NCBI GenBank assembly: GCA_020444005.1
Contig: JAHLLU010000143.1
Span: 1 to 5,708 of the forward strand
Origin: an archaeon
GTDB taxonomy: Archaea; Thermoproteota; Bathyarchaeia; TCS64
Length of the DNA stretch: 5,708 nucleotides
Reading direction: 5' to 3'
Shown: one piece after another, positions 3,810 through 5,708 of the stretch
Layout: each line of letters starts with the position of its first letter
Position numbering within the stretch: position 1 is the stretch's first letter
Made by a program: the position numbers and the translations under genes
Notes under the pieces: model-generated
Told to the model about the DNA's origin: nothing
What the model saw: only the letters and a program-made list of their open reading frames with translations
Database searches by the model: none

Positions 3810-4344
3810 CCTGTTTTCCTAGTTCTATTCCTCTTCTTAGCGCCTTTATGTTTAGTTCAGTGTACCGTGGGAACCGTTGTTTGATGGATTCAATAAGTGA
3901 TTCCTCGCTAACTGCCTCGGTAACAGCCTGCGCTGCACCTAACATCACCATATTAGCGGCTAATCTGTTGCCAAGTGCCTCGGCTTCACGCACTGATGGT
4001 ATACTGTAGTAGGTTACGTCTTCTAGTAGCTCATCTTGGGGTACATGCACTAGGTCTTCTTCAAGGATGACTACGGTTCCTGGTTTCACCATCTTTTTGA
4101 ACTGGTTATATGCGTCGATGCTCATGGCGATGAAACAGTTAAGCTTGGATAACTTGGGGTAGTCAATGGACACGTCGCTGATGATGACATCGCTTCGGCA
4201 TGCCCCACCTCGTGCCTCTGGGCCATAGCTCTGGGTCATCAAAGCATATTTTTCATCATGGATGCTGGCTGCCTGTGCGAGAACATAGCCGAAGGTGATT
4301 ACGCCTTGGCCTCCGAACCCGGCTACCCTGATCTCGGCTTTCAC
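3793..4344 (-). CDS. korG: 2-oxoacid:ferredoxin oxidoreductase, gamma subunit
   Basis: A 183-residue subunit of usual length (also called KorC). The gamma domain of 2-oxoacid:ferredoxin oxidoreductases helps bind CoA and completes the alpha-beta-gamma complex. Diagnostic: GFGGQGV at residues 9-15, QSYGPEARGG at 38-47 followed by CRSDVIISD, and the late GNRLAANMVMLGAA segment. It starts at GTG 4344, which shares the sequence GTGA with the korB stop; GGAGGT (4352-4357) lies 7 bases upstream, so translation is efficient and coupled. It is the last gene of the operon. Its final 17 bases overlap, tail to tail, the coding end of the Lrp-type regulator. The 2-oxoglutarate (Kor) type is preferred over pyruvate (Por) because the neighbouring beta subunit is of the KorB kind; substrate is not proven. 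Confidence 0.95.
   Translation of the reverse strand: MKAEIRVAGFGGQGVITFGYVLAQAASIHDEKYALMTQSYGPEARGGACRSDVIISDVSIDYPKLSKLNCFIAMSIDAYNQFKKMVKPGTVVILEEDLVHVPQDELLEDVTYYSIPSVREAEALGNRLAANMVMLGAAQAVTEAVSEESLIESIKQRFPRYTELNIKALRRGIELGKQAMGEE
3810..3839 (+). terminator. Possible pyrimidine-rich terminator of the Lrp-type gene inside korG
   Basis: Directly after the stop codon the plus strand is T/C-rich (CTGTTTTCC, TATTCCTCTTCTT). This is also the antisense of the Lys/Glu/Arg-rich end of korG, so the pyrimidine bias may be coincidental. Confidence 0.25.
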
Positions 4345-5162
4345 TCAGTTGACCTCCGTGTAAGTTGGTCAAGTACATCAGTGTACGTTGGTTTCTCAAT
4401 GTCTACAAAGTCACCGATGATAACCTCCTTCCCGGGCTCGATGGTTGCCTCGGTTGGGTGTACCTTGCGTATCTTGCATGTGTCCCTGAGATCGCGCATC
4501 ATATCAGTGGGTGACATCTTGTTCAACCTACCATAGCCTGTGGTGCATGGGCTCAAGACCTCGATGAAGCTGAACCCGTTCTTTGTGAGTCCTTTCTTGA
4601 TGCTGTTTTTCAGCTGGTTTACGTGGAATACGGTCCAGCGGCTTACCATGGTGGCTCCTGCTGATGAGACCAGTGAGACTAGGTTGAAGGGGTTCTCAAT
4701 ATTACCATAGGGACTGGTTGGTGTTCGCATGTCTCTAGGTGTGGTTGGTCCGTACTGGGCGCCTGTCATGCCGTAGTTGAAGTTGTTGCTGCAGATGACC
4801 AGCATATTGATATTACGACGGGCGGCATGTATCAGGTGGTTTCCGCCAATGGCGAAAAGATCACCGTCTCCGCTGATGACTACTGGTTTGATATCGGTGT
4901 TACTTGTGCTGATTCCTGTTGCGAATGGAAGAGCTCTGCCATGGGTGGTGTGGAATGCGTCGGTGTTTACGTAGCCGGATGCCCTACCAGCGCAGCCGAT
5001 ACCAGACACGGTGACGATCTTGTCCAAGTCGTATTCCAGCTCGTAGAGTGCCTGAACATAGCTCTTCAATATGATTCCCAAGCCGCAGCCAGCACACCAG
5101 ATATGAGGTAACCGGTCCATACGCAGATAATCCTCTAAATAATAGTCTATTTGCTTGGTCAC
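4341..5162 (-). CDS. korB: 2-oxoacid:ferredoxin oxidoreductase, beta (thiamine diphosphate) subunit
   Basis: A 273-residue catalytic subunit that binds thiamine diphosphate, Mg2+ and a [4Fe-4S] cluster and passes electrons from the decarboxylated 2-oxoacid to ferredoxin. Seen: RLPHIWCAGCGLG (17-29) with Cys23 and Cys26, GIGCAGR (54-60) with Cys57, and LSPCTTGYGR (203-212) with Cys206, the four expected cluster ligands. The ThDP motif is GDGDLFAIGGNH (98-109) followed by RRNINM and NNFNYGMTGAQ (126-136). HTTHGRALPFATG (71-83) is typical of KorB. The start is GTG 5162 within a GTGA overlap with the korA stop, with AGGAGG 8 bases upstream. All key residues are intact. It most likely acts on 2-oxoglutarate to give succinyl-CoA, or the reverse; VorB/IorB-like specificity cannot be excluded. 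Confidence 0.96.
   Translation of the reverse strand: MTKQIDYYLEDYLRMDRLPHIWCAGCGLGIILKSYVQALYELEYDLDKIVTVSGIGCAGRASGYVNTDAFHTTHGRALPFATGISTSNTDIKPVVISGDGDLFAIGGNHLIHAARRNINMLVICSNNFNYGMTGAQYGPTTPRDMRTPTSPYGNIENPFNLVSLVSSAGATMVSRWTVFHVNQLKNSIKKGLTKNGFSFIEVLSPCTTGYGRLNKMSPTDMMRDLRDTCKIRKVHPTEATIEPGKEVIIGDFVDIEKPTYTDVLDQLTRRSTE
4352..4357 (-). promoter_or_regulatory. Strong ribosome binding site of korG
   Basis: GGAGGT on the minus strand, inside the end of korB, 7 bases before the GTG start. It fixes the non-ATG start of korG. Confidence 0.75.
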
Positions 5163-5708
5163 TTTGCTAGCCTCCTAATTTTTTCAAGTATCTCATCTGG
5201 GCTTGGCGGGTTTTCCCCAAGCTTGGGGATAAACTCCACTGGAGTTGGCTTGACGCTGCGCTCCACTTCCCTGACTAGTTGACCATAATTCATCTCGGGA
5301 ATCACGACGCCTTTCACGTTATCGGCTACTTCCTCTATCTTCCAGTCTGGGAATGGCCAGAGGGTTATGAGCCTGAGTAACCCTGCTTTGATTCCTTCGC
5401 TGCGCGCCATCTGTACCGCGGAGGCTGCAGAACGAGCCGTCACACCGTAGGCTACCACAAGTACATCACAGTCCTCTGTCATGGTTTCCTCGGTCATGGT
5501 GATCTTTTTCTTGTTTCGTCTAATCTTGTCACATAGGCGTCTCACGAGTTTATCCTGTGTCTCGACGCTCATGTCAGGGTAACCCATCTCGTTATGAGTG
5601 AGCCCTGTGCTGTAGAACCTGTATCCTTCCCCGAAGCACGCCATAGGAGGCACCATGGATTCATCTGCCTCGTAGGGCTTGTAGTCCGGTGGGAAAACCT
5701 GAGGCTTC
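5159..5708 (-). CDS. korA: 2-oxoacid:ferredoxin oxidoreductase, alpha subunit, C-terminal part (runs off right edge)
   Basis: The last 183 codons of the alpha subunit; the frame is open to the window edge, so the Met at 5656 is internal. Whole alpha subunits are about 370-390 residues, so roughly half is present. Seen: HNEMGYPDMS, then the TPP-fold domain II-like segment DVLVVAYGVTARSAASA, GIKAGLLRLITLWPFPD, and GVVIPEMNYGQLVREVER near the end, all typical of KorA. This subunit contributes to the active site and substrate specificity; the N-terminal region carrying the CoA and substrate contacts is outside the window. It overlaps korB by 4 bases (GTGA), so alpha, beta and gamma are co-translated in order. 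A small ferredoxin-like delta subunit (korD) often precedes korA and may lie just beyond the edge. Confidence 0.95.
   Translation of the reverse strand, partial: KPQVFPPDYKPYEADESMVPPMACFGEGYRFYSTGLTHNEMGYPDMSVETQDKLVRRLCDKIRRNKKKITMTEETMTEDCDVLVVAYGVTARSAASAVQMARSEGIKAGLLRLITLWPFPDWKIEEVADNVKGVVIPEMNYGQLVREVERSVKPTPVEFIPKLGENPPSPDEILEKIRRLAK
5171..5176 (-). promoter_or_regulatory. Strong ribosome binding site of korB
   Basis: AGGAGG on the minus strand, inside the end of korA, 8 bases before GTG 5162. It is complementary to the usual archaeal 16S rRNA tail and settles the GTG start. Confidence 0.78.

Noticed and set aside
526..3964. TTAGCGGCTAA occurs both in the gap (527-537) and inside korG (3953-3963), each time within a 13-base dyad
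   Set aside because: A few shared 11-mers are expected by chance in a window this size, and the korG copy simply encodes the family-typical Leu-Ala-Ala-Asn segment.
4258..5111. Plus-strand frames opposite korG and korB
   Set aside because: They are shadows of korB and korG, whose catalytic motifs are complete on the other strand.
1..5708. Search by eye for tRNA or rRNA genes, CRISPR repeats, insertion sequences and attachment sites
   Set aside because: No cloverleaf with a T-arm, no regularly spaced long repeats, no transposase or integrase frame and no terminal inverted repeats were seen; the AT-rich membrane gene has no mobile-element borders.

Overview
This window looks like chromosomal DNA of an archaeon. 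The evidence is a KorA/KorB/KorG-type 2-oxoacid:ferredoxin oxidoreductase operon, an Lrp/AsnC regulator, a UspA-dodecin pair, TATA-like boxes (TTTATA, CTTATA) about 29-42 bases before most first start codons, T-rich terminators, and strong AGGAGG/GGAGGT ribosome binding sites inside operons. The lineage cannot be fixed from sequence alone; an anaerobic or microaerophilic archaeon (for example Bathyarchaeia, Asgard or Thermoplasmata types) would fit, but this is inference.

Layout. (1) 1-356, minus: N-terminal two fifths or so of an HpcH/HpaI-type aldolase, running off the left edge. (2) 357-638: a non-coding gap with the aldolase promoter and an operator-like dyad, a cluster of inverted repeats, a C10 tract, and the promoter of the next operon. 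(3) 639-1785, plus: a tight operon of a possible 45-residue small protein, a UspA-type universal stress protein, a dodecin-like protein lacking the usual flavin-stacking Trp, and a charged coiled-coil protein. (4) 1835-2350, minus: a visibly AT-rich gene for a five-helix membrane protein, facing the stress operon across a probable bidirectional terminator. (5) 2351-2455: a divergent promoter region containing a perfect 16-bp palindrome and a hairpin followed by T7. (6) 2456-2779 (TIGR04076-like) and 2886-3272 (SCP2-like), plus: two single-gene units, each with its own promoter and terminator. (7) 3366-3809, plus: an Lrp/AsnC regulator whose 3' end overlaps, tail to tail, (8) the minus-strand kor operon 5708-3793 (korA partial, korB, korG), whose genes are joined by GTGA stop/start overlaps.

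How the genes fit together. The kor genes encode one enzyme complex that oxidatively decarboxylates a 2-oxoacid (probably 2-oxoglutarate) to the acyl-CoA with reduction of ferredoxin, or runs in reverse. The convergent Lrp-type gene could link amino-acid status to this node, but only position suggests it. The Usp/dodecin/coiled-coil operon looks like a small stress or cofactor-handling unit of unknown role. The aldolase would split or form 2-keto-3-deoxy acids. No RNA gene, CRISPR array or mobile element is recognisable. The least explained parts are the small ORF and coiled-coil partner in the dodecin operon, the inverted-repeat cluster at 436-538, and the palindromic divergent promoter at 2377-2392.
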